DNA of 64,000 bases from Paenibacillus silvae (GCF_014639235.1 NZ_BMFU01000009.1:124001-188000), one strand, 5' to 3'. Positions 34,373-44,077 are shown, numbered from the stretch's first letter. Numbers and translations: made by a program. The notes: generated from the sequence alone by a model not told the origin.

Positions 34373-35278
34373 CTAGCGTGACTGCACAATCCTGATGCTG
34401 CCTGAGGTGGTACGTGCCTTGATCAGTTCCTTACTTACCATCGGCGATTCCGGCACGTTAACCTCACCTGAAGTCGCTCTGGCATCATAAATACCGTCAA
34501 AATCAGGCGCTGCCTGGATGAAGATATCTCCCGATGTTCCTGATACATTTACGGGAGCGGATTGTGACTGCTCGATATAAATGCTGCCCGAGGTGAATTC
34601 GACATTAGCAGCACCGTTTAATCGGGTGATCTCGATATCTCCTGAATGAATCTGGCTGTTCACCTTTCCCGTAACCTGTTCTGCATTGAAGCTGCCAGAT
34701 GTCTGTTCGACCGTCATATCGCCATGAATGGTATAAGCTGCGATGTCTCCAGAAGTTAGTGACAATTCGATTCGGGGAACATTTAATTCTTGTAAACGAA
34801 TGGAGCCTGACGAGTTCTTCATCTCCAGTGATTGAGCGTTCAGCCCGGTCAGATTCCAGTCACTTGAAGAGGATTTCAAGGCAATATCATTCAGTGGATA
34901 TCCCTTGGGCACAGCTACCGTAATGCGGGCATCCTGTTCATTCCAATTCATGCTGAAAAATTGCCAGCGTGTCCGCTGATTCTGCAAGAGCTCAAATGTG
35001 CCATTGGCAAATTTCGCTTGTTCGAAGCTTCTGATCATGCTCTGATCCCATTTGCCATCCACTTCGATATACGCATTCTGATCTGGACTAACCATGAATT
35101 CGATATCCGCATTAAAGTCGCCATCCATTCGGACATTCTGCAGCTCTCCAGGCTTGAAATCCCACCGTTTGCTATATGTCTCCCGTTCATCTCCGAACTG
35201 AAAGCCGTACATAGACGTTCCAAACAAACCTATTCCGATACAGATGATTGCGAGTGCCAGCCATTTTTTCGTGCTCAT
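34373..35278 (-). CDS. DUF4097 beta-helix-like membrane-anchored protein
   Basis: A 301-residue protein with one N-terminal membrane helix (WLALAIICIGIGLFGTSMYGF). The C-terminal 180 residues consist of repeated short strands such as SSGSIRLQELNV, LTSGDIAAYTIHGD, TSGSFNAEQVTGK and TSGSIYIEQSQS. The recurring TSG(D/S)I turn is the DUF4097/LiaG-type signature. Its function is unknown; it occurs with PadR and DUF1700 partners in envelope-related operons. ATG 35278 overlaps the DUF1700 stop as ATGA and has AAAGGGG ten bases upstream. Last gene of the three-gene operon. Confidence 0.88.
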   Translation of the reverse strand: MSTKKWLALAIICIGIGLFGTSMYGFQFGDERETYSKRWDFKPGELQNVRMDGDFNADIEFMVSPDQNAYIEVDGKWDQSMIRSFEQAKFANGTFELLQNQRTRWQFFSMNWNEQDARITVAVPKGYPLNDIALKSSSSDWNLTGLNAQSLEMKNSSGSIRLQELNVPRIELSLTSGDIAAYTIHGDMTVEQTSGSFNAEQVTGKVNSQIHSGDIEITRLNGAANVEFTSGSIYIEQSQSAPVNVSGTSGDIFIQAAPDFDGIYDARATSGEVNVPESPMVSKELIKARTTSGSIRIVQSR

Positions 35279-35880
35279 GCAGGAGCATCCCCTTTCATTA
35301 CTTTTTGATTCCATCTAATGTAGCCTACAGTGAGGACTTTGAATGCTCTGAAAACATATTTGGATGCAATTGCGAAAAGAATGCCGAGACCAAACAGGCC
35401 AATGGATACGAAAATTTCTGCTTTTTCAAGGTGGCTCAAAAATAGAGCATCCACAGCGGCAGCAACAGGGGCAAGAGCCAGCAAAGACATGCTTGCAATG
35501 GTGAGCCATACCGACCACAGGGTTAAACCGATGGGGATGCCGAACATCAGATTCAGAAAAAGCAGTCCGACAGCTGTGAAGAAATTGCGTGTGGCTCTTG
35601 TAGGGTTGCTCGCGGGTTTCATCTCTTTGAACGTTGATGCGTAGAAAGGGTCCGTAGCAGGCAAGTCTGCATGCATGTATGCATCATAACGGTCACCGAG
35701 TGCTTCTCGTGCAATCTGCTCCGGGTGCCCCAGCTCACGGGCGATCTCTTCTTCGGTTCTGCCTTCATGCAGTCCAAGGGCAAAATGCTGATCATAATCT
35801 GCAAGCAGTTCAGATCGTTCGGCTTCGTCCATCGGACGTAAATACAGTGCCATCGTCTGCATAAATTGTTGTTTATTCAT
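35275..35880 (-). CDS. DUF1700 (HAAS domain) membrane protein
   Basis: A 201-residue protein. The N-terminal soluble HAAS-like domain has the characteristic LRPMDEAERSELLADYDQHFALGLHEGRTEEEIARELGHPEQIA. The C-terminal half has about four membrane helices. HAAS domains are thought to interact with PadR-type partners. The start overlaps the padR end by eight bases, with AAGGA seven bases upstream of ATG. Middle gene of the PadR-DUF1700-DUF4097 set. Confidence 0.9.
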   Translation of the reverse strand: MNKQQFMQTMALYLRPMDEAERSELLADYDQHFALGLHEGRTEEEIARELGHPEQIAREALGDRYDAYMHADLPATDPFYASTFKEMKPASNPTRATRNFFTAVGLLFLNLMFGIPIGLTLWSVWLTIASMSLLALAPVAAAVDALFLSHLEKAEIFVSIGLFGLGILFAIASKYVFRAFKVLTVGYIRWNQKVMKGDAPA

Positions 35881-36202
35881 CTGGATTTCCTTCCTCCATT
35901 AGATTGGTCACGCTGCGCACAAAGGCGTTCCACTCTGCTGATAGTGCCGTCATATATTCACGCCCTGTATCAGACAAGCGGTAATATTTGCGTGGAGGGC
36001 CTTCGCTTGATTCTTGAAGATAGGTGGTGCAGTACCCCTCATTCACCAGCCGGCGAAGCAAAGGATATAGTGCACCTTCGGCCACTTCGATATGCTTGGA
36101 GACTGCCTGAGCCAGTTCATAGCCGTACCGATCCTGACGATGGATCAAGACCAGGACACACAGCTCCAGCACTCCTTTTTTGAACTGGATATTTACATTC
36201 AC
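35873..36202 (-). CDS. PadR-family transcriptional regulator
   Basis: A 109-residue winged-helix repressor: FKKGVLELCVLVLIHRQDRYGYELAQAVSK, then EGALYPLLRRLVNEGYCTTYLQESSEGPPRKYYRLSDTGREYM. These are the PadR_N motifs with the short C terminus of subfamily 2. The start is GTG 36202, seven bases after GGAGG. It heads an operon with DUF1700 and DUF4097 genes and most likely autoregulates it. The inducing signal is unknown. Confidence 0.92.
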   Translation of the reverse strand: MNVNIQFKKGVLELCVLVLIHRQDRYGYELAQAVSKHIEVAEGALYPLLRRLVNEGYCTTYLQESSEGPPRKYYRLSDTGREYMTALSAEWNAFVRSVTNLMEEGNPDE

Positions 36203-36359
36203 ACAGGTTCCTCCTTGGCCGATTCATTGATCACTAGTATGTATTAATCAGTAGTGTTGAAGTCATCATAGCATCCGGTACTATTTAATGCAAGGTAGTG
36301 TCTATAAATTAGTTCTAAATCAATTTTGGCTGCTCCTGCTCACCTATAGAATCCAGCAT

Positions 36360-36411
36360 ACGAGAAAACCGGATCGTTTGCTTCCGTCTGGAGACGGAGA
36401 ACCGATCCGGT
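36360..36411 (-). terminator. Terminator of the Rieske oxidoreductase gene
   Basis: ACCGGATCG (36368-36376) pairs with CGATCCGGT (36402-36411), with an inner CCGTCT/AGACGG stem. On the minus strand it is followed by TTTTCTCG. The interval 36203-36528 otherwise contains only the AT-rich padR promoter region. Confidence 0.75.
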
Positions 36412-36528
36412 CTAAAAGATGAAATGTACGCATGCAGTCCGTACATTTCTTGCACATGGCGTCTATTTTGGCTGCCCAAGCGGGGATGTTCATCTTGATA
36501 CTGCAGTCAGTTACGTCTGCTTAAAAGG

Positions 36529-38073
36529 TTACTGTTCCTGCACATCCAGGAGGGGCAGGTCTTCTATCGCAGGTCCCTCAATGACATGACCTTCATAATT
36601 GAAACGCGAGCCGTGACATGGACAGTCCCATGAACGCTCGCCTTTATTCCACTCGACCTCACATCCCAGATGGGTACAGGTTGTATCCACAAGGAACAGC
36701 TTGCCGCTGTTATCTTTATAGGCACCAGCACGTTTGCCGTTATAACGCACGACAGCGCCCTCGTCGCTGCCAAGCTCGTTTATATTTTTGTGTACGATGC
36801 CGACCTTGCCAGCAATTAACTCCTTCGCCACATTTACATTTTCCACAATAAAGTTTTTGATGCCCGGGTCAGCCTTGAATCTTGCCGGATCAAAAACGTC
36901 TGCATGCGGATTATCCCGCCCGGTAATGCGATCAGCCAGCAAATGTCCAGCCATCGTGCCTGTGGTCATCCCCCATTTGGCAAAACCGGTAGCGACATAG
37001 ATTCGTTCATGTCTCCCGGTAATAGGTCCGATATAAGGTACTTTATCAATCGAGATGAGATCCTGTGCGGACCAGCGGAACGGGATGCTGCGAATACCGA
37101 AGGTTTCCGCTGCGTATTGCTCCAGCCGTTCATAATGTCCGAAGGTGCAGATGCCTTGTCCGGTTTTATGGTTTTCCCCGCCGAAGAGAATATGCTCTTT
37201 GCCATTATGCATGACAGCGCGGAGTGAGCGGGCCGGATTATCATCTGAGATGTACATGCCCCCTGCATAGGGTTTCTCGGGTTTAACCATTACCGCATAG
37301 GAACGCTCGGCATGCAGCCGGGTAAAGTAAAACCCCGGATCGTATACAGGGAAATGAGAAGCGACCACGATATGCTCTGCTGTGACAAATGAGCCGCCAA
37401 ACGTTCTGATACGCAGCGAAGCTTCTTCCTCTACATCGGTTACGGTTGTATGCTCATAGACATGTACACCTTGTTTGACAGCTGATGTCAAAAGGTAGTG
37501 CAGGTAAGCAAGAGGATCAAATCGGGCCTGTCCCGGCATGCGAATTCCTGCTCTGGACGGAACCGGGATGGGGAGCGGGTCTGCCCATTCCCCGGGAATA
37601 CCCAGCTTGCCATACGCGGTCAGCTCCACCTCCAGCTTTTTGATGTTATCTTCTGACTGAATATAGACGTAGGCATCCTCATCGGCCCATTGACATTCGA
37701 TCTGCTTTTCCTTGACGAGCTTGCGCATCCAATCCCCGGCCGCGGCGTTGCCTTCATAGTACATCCGTGCCTGTTCATGCCCGAAGTGATGCATAATTTC
37801 ATCAAAGATCACCCCATGCTGTGCGGATACTTTGGCCGTTGTATGACCCGTCGTACCGTCAAGCACTTTCCCCGCTTCAAGCAAAACCACACTCAGCCCG
37901 GACTGTGCAAGCAGATAGGCTGTCGTAATGCCTGCAATTCCCGCTCCGATAATAGCTACGTCTGCCGTAGTATCTTCTGTCAGCTTGGGATAGGTATCGA
38001 ATGTATTTGCTGCACGCCACAGAGACTCCGGAGCTGGCGGGAGATTTGTTTTTAAAGGCTCATTGTCACTCAT
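36529..38073 (-). CDS. FAD-dependent oxidoreductase with C-terminal Rieske domain (YhfW-like)
   Basis: A 514-residue fusion. The N-terminal D-amino-acid-oxidase fold has a dinucleotide loop VAIIGAGIAGITTAYLLAQSG and VVLLEAGKV. The FAD C-terminal signature is IYVATGFAKWGMTTGTMAGHLLADRI. The last 80 residues form a Rieske [2Fe-2S] domain, CTHLGCEVEWN and CPCHGSRF, with both Cys and both His present. The arrangement matches B. subtilis YhfW, whose substrate is not known. It has no neighbours in an operon. A hydrophobic signal peptide is absent, so it is cytoplasmic. Confidence 0.93.
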   Translation of the reverse strand: MSDNEPLKTNLPPAPESLWRAANTFDTYPKLTEDTTADVAIIGAGIAGITTAYLLAQSGLSVVLLEAGKVLDGTTGHTTAKVSAQHGVIFDEIMHHFGHEQARMYYEGNAAAGDWMRKLVKEKQIECQWADEDAYVYIQSEDNIKKLEVELTAYGKLGIPGEWADPLPIPVPSRAGIRMPGQARFDPLAYLHYLLTSAVKQGVHVYEHTTVTDVEEEASLRIRTFGGSFVTAEHIVVASHFPVYDPGFYFTRLHAERSYAVMVKPEKPYAGGMYISDDNPARSLRAVMHNGKEHILFGGENHKTGQGICTFGHYERLEQYAAETFGIRSIPFRWSAQDLISIDKVPYIGPITGRHERIYVATGFAKWGMTTGTMAGHLLADRITGRDNPHADVFDPARFKADPGIKNFIVENVNVAKELIAGKVGIVHKNINELGSDEGAVVRYNGKRAGAYKDNSGKLFLVDTTCTHLGCEVEWNKGERSWDCPCHGSRFNYEGHVIEGPAIEDLPLLDVQEQ

Positions 38074-38451
38074 TGATTCTCTTCCTCCTCGATCTTGATC
38101 AGACCATGATATAGGACACTAAGACATGAAGGGGCCTGTGTCCTTGTACTTCTCATCAGGATTGCCAGAGTATGCCAGAAAAAAACGAGTATACGCATAT
38201 TTAACGGGAGGAAGGTTTATATTTTCCTGAGACGTACCTCTGTTTTTTTGGGTCAATATGTTTTATAGTAGGATTATCGAAATCGTTTTAGATAATAAAC
38301 GTAGATATGATTTATTCTGTTTTAGTGCTTGTATATGTAGTTTTACCGTATATTTCAGAGATGTAATTCAAGAGATACAATTGTTTTTAACATTTTAAAA
38401 TGTATTCGCTATCATAACGATTATAAATTTATTTATCGAAGGAGATTACAC

Positions 38452-41283
38452 ATGACAACTCATCAAACGAAATATCCGTTTCAAGACACAGCTCTTGAGC
38501 TCGATGCCCGGGTGAAGGACCTTGTATCCCGTCTGACAGATGATGAAAAAATAGAATCCATGCTGCAATACCAGCCGGCCGTTGAGCGTCTGGGCGTTGC
38601 AGCCTACAAGCATGGAACCGAAGCTGCACACGGTCTGGCCTGGCTTGGTGAAGCGACATCCTTCCCACAGCCTGTGGGGCTGGCATGTACGTGGGATACG
38701 GAGCTCATGCAGCAGATCGGCTCTGTAATTGGAGATGAGGCACGTGTATTTTACAAACGTAACCCCGCCGTTAACGGTCTTACGCTGTGGGCACCAACGG
38801 TGGACATGGAGCGTGATCCGCGCTGGGGACGGAATGAAGAGGCTTATGGCGAAGACCCGGAACTGACAGCGGAGCTGACCACAGCGTTGGTTAAGGGCAT
38901 TCAGGGCGACCATCCCAAGTATTACAAAGCAGTGGCCACACTCAAGCATTTCCTCGGCAACAACAACGAGGTGGACCGGGGCAGCGGCTCATCCAGCATT
39001 GATCCACGTAATATGCGTGAATATTACTTGAAAGCATTCGAGAAGCCTTTTAAAGAGGGCGGGGCACAGTCGATGATGACGGCTTACAACTCGATAAACG
39101 GTACACCTGCTCTCCTGCATCCTTATGTGAACGAGATTGTTAAAGGGGAGTGGGGTATGGACGGTTTCATCGTTAGTGACGCTGGCGACGTGATGGGTAT
39201 CCAAAATGATCACCATTACTATGATTCTCACACACCGGGTACGGTGGAGTCGGTCAAAGCGGGCATCGACAGCATCACCGATGATGCAGAACTGTCCAAG
39301 CAAGCGCTGCGTGAAGGGCTGGAGCAGGGGCTGCTTACGATGGAGGATATCGACAAAGCCTTGTTTAACACGTTCCGCGTACGGTTCCGTCTGGGCGAGT
39401 TTGACCCGGAAGAGGGCAATCCGTATGCTGCCATTGGAGAGGAAGCCATGATGACGGATAAAGCCAAAGCGCTGTCCCTTCGAGCGGCGAGAGAACAAGT
39501 GGTATTGCTTAAAAATGACAATGCAACTCTTCCACTGGACAAGACCAAAGCAGGCAAGGTGGCTGTGATCGGACAGCTTGGCGGTACCGTTTACCGGGAC
39601 TGGTATGCGGGAACGCTGCCGTACCGTGTAACCCCTGTGGACGGCATCCGCAGTAAGGTGGGCAGTGACAATGTGACGTTTAGAGACGGTGACGATCGCA
39701 TCACACTTACATCCGCAGCAAGCGGCAAGAAAATAGGGCTTGTCAGAGCCGAGAATTCACCAGAGATGGTGGTTAAAGCCTCGGAGGAGGCGGAGACGTT
39801 CCGGGTGACGGATTGGGGTTTTGGCAGCTGTACCCTGCAGGCCGAGAGCAATGGCAAATATGTAACGACAGATGAAGAGTCTGTTACGGCGTCAGCGAGT
39901 GAAGTATATGGATGGTTCGTAAAAGAAGTGTTCCACCTTCTTCCGCAGCCGGATGGCAGTGTGGGACTGACGACATGGAATGGCAAAGTCGTGACAGCAG
40001 CAAAGGATGGAAATGATGCGCTCAAGGTATGCCAAGAGCAGCAAACCTTCGATGCAGCCGAGACTTTCCAGCACAATGTCGTGGTGGATGGGGTTGAAGA
40101 AGCTGTAGCCGCAGCCAAGGAAGCGGAGACGGCGATTGTATTTGTCGGCAATAACCCGCTTGTTAACGGTAAGGAAGAGATTGACCGCCCCGGCCTGGAC
40201 CTGGCTGAATCCCAGCAGCGTCTCATTCAGGCCGTATACGAAGCCAATCCGAACACGATTGTTGTCATCGTTGGCAGCTATCCTTTTACGTGCAACTGGG
40301 TTCAGGAGAACATTCCGGCGATTTTGTATACGTCACATGCAGGACAAGAGCTGGGTAACGCAGTGGCGGATGTGCTGTACGGGGATTACGCACCGGCAGG
40401 CCGGTTGAACATGACATGGGTTCAATCAGAAGATCAGCTTCCGGACATCAAGGACTATGACATTATCCAGTCGGGCCGCACGTATCAGTATTTTGAAGGA
40501 AATGTGTTGTATCCTTTCGGACACGGGCTCACCTATGCCTCGTTTAAATACAGCAATCTGCAGGTTACCCCTGTGGAGGCGGGGCAGGATGAGCAGGTTA
40601 CGATTAGCGTGGACGTGACGAATACGGGTTCGATTGACAGTGACGAGGTAGTGCAGCTGTATGTACGTGCGGGTAAGTCCCGTGTAAAACGTCCGCTGAA
40701 AACGCTGAAGGCCTTCCGCCGTCTGCATATCGAAGCCGGAGCATCGGTGACCGTACGTTTTGACCTGCCTGTTCAGGAGCTGGCCATCTGGGACGTTACG
40801 CGTGACCGGTATGTTGTGGAGGAGGGCATCTACTCGATCATGGCCGCCAAGTCCTCCTCGGATGTACAGCTGGTAGCAGATTTGAAGGTTGCAGGAGAGA
40901 CCATCCCTGCGCGTAATTTGGGTGTGACCACAAGGGCCGAGAATTATGATGCTTACCGAAATGTGGAGCTGGATGAGTGCAAAGAAGGCGGAACAGCTGT
41001 CCGTGTGACCGGAGAACAGGCATGGATTGGCTTCAAGGATGCAGACCTTGGCAGTGGTGCATCTGTTCTCGAAGCGCGTGTATCCGCTGAACAGCCAGGA
41101 GCTCTGCTGGAGGTGAGGCTGGGTGCGCCGGACGGCACACTCGCAGGGCATGCAGAGCTGGCAGCAAGCGGGGCCCAACAGTGGTCTACGGTGAAGGCTG
41201 AGCTAACTGCTCCAGCGGGAGTACAGGATGTCTATCTGCTGATGTCAGCCGGTGTGCGCGTTCGTCATTTTGAGATTCATTAA
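38452..41283 (+). CDS. Glycoside hydrolase family 3 enzyme with inserted trefoil-like domain and CBM6
   Basis: Beta-glucosidase, beta-xylosidase or related exo-glycosidase of 943 residues. The GH3 N-terminal barrel shows KHFLGNNNEVDRGSG and the catalytic nucleophile Asp243 in VSDAGD. The second GH3 domain is interrupted at about residues 425-540 by a Lys/Asp/Glu-rich beta domain (LVRAENSPEMVVKAS, TVTASASEVYGWFVKEVFHLL) that resembles fascin-like trefoils. An FnIII-like domain follows (VTISVDVTNTGSIDSDEVVQLYV), and the end (about 815-943) is a CBM6-like carbohydrate-binding module. No signal peptide is seen, so it probably cleaves imported oligosaccharides. GAAGGAG lies close before the ATG. 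A weak cre-like word at 38278 is noted separately. Confidence 0.93.
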   Translation: MTTHQTKYPFQDTALELDARVKDLVSRLTDDEKIESMLQYQPAVERLGVAAYKHGTEAAHGLAWLGEATSFPQPVGLACTWDTELMQQIGSVIGDEARVFYKRNPAVNGLTLWAPTVDMERDPRWGRNEEAYGEDPELTAELTTALVKGIQGDHPKYYKAVATLKHFLGNNNEVDRGSGSSSIDPRNMREYYLKAFEKPFKEGGAQSMMTAYNSINGTPALLHPYVNEIVKGEWGMDGFIVSDAGDVMGIQNDHHYYDSHTPGTVESVKAGIDSITDDAELSKQALREGLEQGLLTMEDIDKALFNTFRVRFRLGEFDPEEGNPYAAIGEEAMMTDKAKALSLRAAREQVVLLKNDNATLPLDKTKAGKVAVIGQLGGTVYRDWYAGTLPYRVTPVDGIRSKVGSDNVTFRDGDDRITLTSAASGKKIGLVRAENSPEMVVKASEEAETFRVTDWGFGSCTLQAESNGKYVTTDEESVTASASEVYGWFVKEVFHLLPQPDGSVGLTTWNGKVVTAAKDGNDALKVCQEQQTFDAAETFQHNVVVDGVEEAVAAAKEAETAIVFVGNNPLVNGKEEIDRPGLDLAESQQRLIQAVYEANPNTIVVIVGSYPFTCNWVQENIPAILYTSHAGQELGNAVADVLYGDYAPAGRLNMTWVQSEDQLPDIKDYDIIQSGRTYQYFEGNVLYPFGHGLTYASFKYSNLQVTPVEAGQDEQVTISVDVTNTGSIDSDEVVQLYVRAGKSRVKRPLKTLKAFRRLHIEAGASVTVRFDLPVQELAIWDVTRDRYVVEEGIYSIMAAKSSSDVQLVADLKVAGETIPARNLGVTTRAENYDAYRNVELDECKEGGTAVRVTGEQAWIGFKDADLGSGASVLEARVSAEQPGALLEVRLGAPDGTLAGHAELAASGAQQWSTVKAELTAPAGVQDVYLLMSAGVRVRHFEIH

Positions 41284-41301
41284 AATTATAGCGAATGTTA
41301 T

Positions 41302-41421
41302 GAGGGGATTCTGTCTTCAGAGGAGCAGCTTGCTTAGATGCAGGAAGTATCCAGTTTGTCCGAAGAGCTGAGAAGCCTGGCACATGGGCTGAATCAGGTG
41401 ATACAGCGGTTCCAGGTGTAA
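41302..41421 (+). pseudogene. C-terminal remnant of a methyl-accepting chemotaxis protein
   Basis: Frame 41302-41421 reads EGILSSEEQLA, a TAG stop at 41335-41337, then MQEVSSLSEELRSL and a final VIQRFQV before TAA. This is the typical end of a chemoreceptor (SSEEQLASMEEV..L..RF.V). The in-frame TAG replaces what is usually Ser, a one-base change from TCG. The upstream domains are absent; the GH3 gene ends 18 bases before. It is a relic left by deletion. Confidence 0.7.
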
Positions 41422-41460
41422 CAAGCAGGTTATACAGGTAACATACGATATAGCTTCATT

Positions 41461-41506
41461 AAAGCAGGCTCTGAACACGTGAAACGTGGCAGAGCCTGCT
41501 TTTTGT
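41461..41506. terminator. Terminator between GH3 region and nrdG
   Basis: AAAGCAGGCTCTG (41461-41473) pairs with CAGAGCCTGCTTT (41490-41502), with an inner ACGT stem and TTTTTG on the plus strand. Flanking A and T runs suggest bidirectional use. Confidence 0.85.
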
Positions 41507-41530
41507 TATGACGAGACAACAAAAGCATCG

Positions 41531-42040
41531 TTACACTGCATCCAGCTGCAATGTAACGATGCTTCCAGCGGCCTGGGTGGCACGCACATCGATTAAACGC
41601 TGATTCCGGCTTCCGCGGAAGGGCAGGGACACATCGCGTTCAGCTGCAAGGTAACGTCCGTCAATAATGACGTCGCATAGCTGTGCAAGCTCGGCTCTTC
41701 CCGGATCGGCAACGAGTTCCTCGTATTCGAATCCTGTATAAGCCCACACCGTCAGGTCAGGGCGCGCTTCCCGGAGCTGTCGAACCCAGCGGCTGCAGCC
41801 TGGTGCGGAGAAAAAGGGATCACCGCCACATAACGTCACGCCATCCAGCAGGGGATGGTTCGTCACTTCCTGCAAAATCTGCTGCTGCCGCTCTTCCGTA
41901 AAGGGTTCGCCGGCTCGAAAGCTCCATGAGTCCGGGCTGAAGCAGCCTGGGCAAGCGTGTCTGCATCCACTGATGAACAATACAGCACGCAGGCCCGTGC
42001 CTTCATTGACTGACTCGGGAATATAACCGTACAGATTCAC
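41531..42040 (-). CDS. nrdG: Anaerobic ribonucleotide reductase activating protein
   Basis: Radical-SAM activase that generates the glycyl radical on NrdD. The [4Fe-4S] motif CRHACPGC (Cys26, Cys30, Cys33) fits CxxxCxxC. The SAM-binding GGDPFF segment and the DVIIDGRY region are typical. 169 residues, normal length. The start overlaps the nrdD end by four bases, so the two genes form one unit under the anaerobic control region upstream of nrdD. Confidence 0.94.
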   Translation of the reverse strand: MNLYGYIPESVNEGTGLRAVLFISGCRHACPGCFSPDSWSFRAGEPFTEERQQQILQEVTNHPLLDGVTLCGGDPFFSAPGCSRWVRQLREARPDLTVWAYTGFEYEELVADPGRAELAQLCDVIIDGRYLAAERDVSLPFRGSRNQRLIDVRATQAAGSIVTLQLDAV

Positions 42041-43998
42041 CGATGCTTCACCCGATCCCGTACCTCGGCCTGCTTCGCAGCATTGAAGCGTACTTTATAG
42101 TCACCTGTCAGATAGCCAGTTACGCGGCGCAGGCGCTGGAAGTGCACTTCATTTTCATGAACCTCGCATCCCGGACAGATATCCCCGATAACCCCCTCAT
42201 ACCCGCACTCAGGGCAGCGATCAATCGGATGATTGATGGAAAAATAACCAATATCCTGTGCGAGTGCATACTGCACGATGCGCATAAAAGCTGCCGTGTT
42301 GGCCCGTACATTGCCATCAAGCTCAACATAAGAGATCGCTCCAGCGTTGCATAAGGTATGGAACGGAGCCTCCAGCTCGATCTTACGGTAGGCCGGAAGG
42401 TTATGATAGACCGGGATATGGAATGAGTTGGTATAATACTCACGGTCATTTACGCCAGAGATGGGGCCATATTGTGCCCGGTCCAACTTGGTGAATTTGC
42501 CGGACAAGCCTTCCGCTGGAGTAGCAAACAGGGTGATGTTGAGGTTATGGTGCTCACTCATGAGATCGCAGAATTCTCTCATCGTACGAATGATGTTCAG
42601 CGCTTCGCGATGCACATGCATATCCTGTCCGTGATGTCGTCCATACATGGCCGTCATACACTCAGCCAGCCCGATAAAACCGAGCGATAACGTTCCGTGC
42701 TTCAGCAGATCCGCAACAGGTTCATTGGGGTCGAGCTGCTCGCCTCCTTCCCACACCCCCTCCCGCATCATGAAATCGGATGATTTAGCGGGCTGTTTTG
42801 TCTGAATAGCATATCGGTGCAATAAGCCGTCCACTGCAGTATGCATGACCTTTTCCAAAGCTGCATAGAAGCCATCCCGATCCGCGACAGCCCGGTTTCC
42901 CCGGCAGATACCATACCGAATGCCCAATTTGACCAGGTTAACGGTGTTAAACGAGAGGTTTCCTTTGCCACTCTGACGATTCCGTCCAAACCGATCCGCA
43001 AGGGTACGTGTGCGGCAGCCCATCGTTGCAATGATCGTATCCGGGTCCTCCGGGCGGTAATAAGGCAAGTTAAACGAAGCATCCACATTGACAAAGTTAG
43101 GGTACATGCGCCTCGAGGAGCAGGTTACCGCCAAGCGGAACAGATCATAGTTGGGGTCACCCTGAGCCTGGTTAACGCCCTGCTTGCACTGGAAGATATG
43201 CTGTGGGAACACTGGTGTTTCTCCATGACCCAGTCCCCGAATCGTGGCCTCCAGCAAGGAACGGGAGACGAGCCGTCCTTCTGCCGAGGTGCAAATTCCA
43301 TAGTTGAGCGAGGTAAAAGGAATCTGGCCCCCTGCCCGGCTGCTCATCGTATTGAGATTATGTATAAGAGATTCTGCAGCCTGTCCAGTCTCGACTTCAG
43401 TCTCTTCACAGGCAAACGCAAAGGATCGTGGACATTGCTGCTTGGCTGTCGTACTGTCCAGATGCAGCTGCTCATCTGTAAGGACGGCAGATTCGTTAAA
43501 GAGCCGCTGCCCTTTGCGAAAATGTTTGACGAAGGAACGCTTCACATAAGGGGCGAGGTCCCAGTCGATCTTGTTGGCAGACACACCGCCGTATTGACTG
43601 TTTTGCTGGGACTGGAAGATGATAGCGACAAGGGCCATGGCTGACATAATCGTCTGTGGTGTGCGGACGGAGCCATTGCCTGTATTGAAGCCGGAAGCCA
43701 GCAGCCGATCAAACGGAATAAAGATGCAGTTGGTTGTGCCAAGGGCGTACTGATCCAGATCATGCACATACAGATCCCCTTGTTCAACCGCTTCTGCAAG
43801 CGCCTCGGGCAGCACATGACGCATCGCATGCCATTTTGCCGTCTCCGAACCGAGCCTGCTCATTTTTCCGCTGAAGGAATCTCCGTTCAGATTGGCATTT
43901 TCTCTCAGCGTATCGGCATCTTCAGCGCCAATAATACGTCTCCCCAGGTCGGATAATAGATCGGGTGCCGGTGGTGCGGCATACTCAAGCATAGTCAT
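42037..43998 (-). CDS. nrdD: Anaerobic ribonucleoside-triphosphate reductase
   Basis: Class III reductase that makes dNTPs without oxygen. The 653-residue chain has the glycyl-radical region at the C terminus (RRVTGYLTGDYKVRFN), preceded by a Zn site of two Cys pairs, CPECGYEGVIGDICPGC. Thiyl and substrate Cys regions (TTNCIFIPFDRLL, AIIFQSQQNSQYGGVS) are also seen. The N-terminal ATP-cone regulatory domain of longer NrdD proteins is absent, since the chain starts close to the barrel, so dATP inhibition may be missing. The upstream sequence carries Fnr-like and NrdR-like sites. Confidence 0.95.
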   Translation of the reverse strand: MTMLEYAAPPAPDLLSDLGRRIIGAEDADTLRENANLNGDSFSGKMSRLGSETAKWHAMRHVLPEALAEAVEQGDLYVHDLDQYALGTTNCIFIPFDRLLASGFNTGNGSVRTPQTIMSAMALVAIIFQSQQNSQYGGVSANKIDWDLAPYVKRSFVKHFRKGQRLFNESAVLTDEQLHLDSTTAKQQCPRSFAFACEETEVETGQAAESLIHNLNTMSSRAGGQIPFTSLNYGICTSAEGRLVSRSLLEATIRGLGHGETPVFPQHIFQCKQGVNQAQGDPNYDLFRLAVTCSSRRMYPNFVNVDASFNLPYYRPEDPDTIIATMGCRTRTLADRFGRNRQSGKGNLSFNTVNLVKLGIRYGICRGNRAVADRDGFYAALEKVMHTAVDGLLHRYAIQTKQPAKSSDFMMREGVWEGGEQLDPNEPVADLLKHGTLSLGFIGLAECMTAMYGRHHGQDMHVHREALNIIRTMREFCDLMSEHHNLNITLFATPAEGLSGKFTKLDRAQYGPISGVNDREYYTNSFHIPVYHNLPAYRKIELEAPFHTLCNAGAISYVELDGNVRANTAAFMRIVQYALAQDIGYFSINHPIDRCPECGYEGVIGDICPGCEVHENEVHFQRLRRVTGYLTGDYKVRFNAAKQAEVRDRVKHR

Positions 43999-44077
43999 GT
44001 AACGTGCCTCCTAAATAGATTTTTGAGATGGTATAAACTTGTAAACACTTGCGTTATATACGATAAATATGAATGTT

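Noticed and set aside
36226..36256. CACTA..TAGTG arms in the padR upstream region as a fourth BlaI-type operator
   Set aside because: The spacer is 15 bases instead of seven, so it does not share the 6-7-6 architecture; a PadR operator is more likely but could not be defined.
36618..37268. Several ORFs opposite the Rieske oxidoreductase gene
   Set aside because: Shadow frames of a 514-codon gene with intact Rieske and FAD motifs.
38278..38291. CGAAATCGTTTTAG as a catabolite-response element before GH3
   Set aside because: Three of twelve fixed positions disagree with the cre consensus, and no clear promoter lies beside it; too weak to list as a feature.
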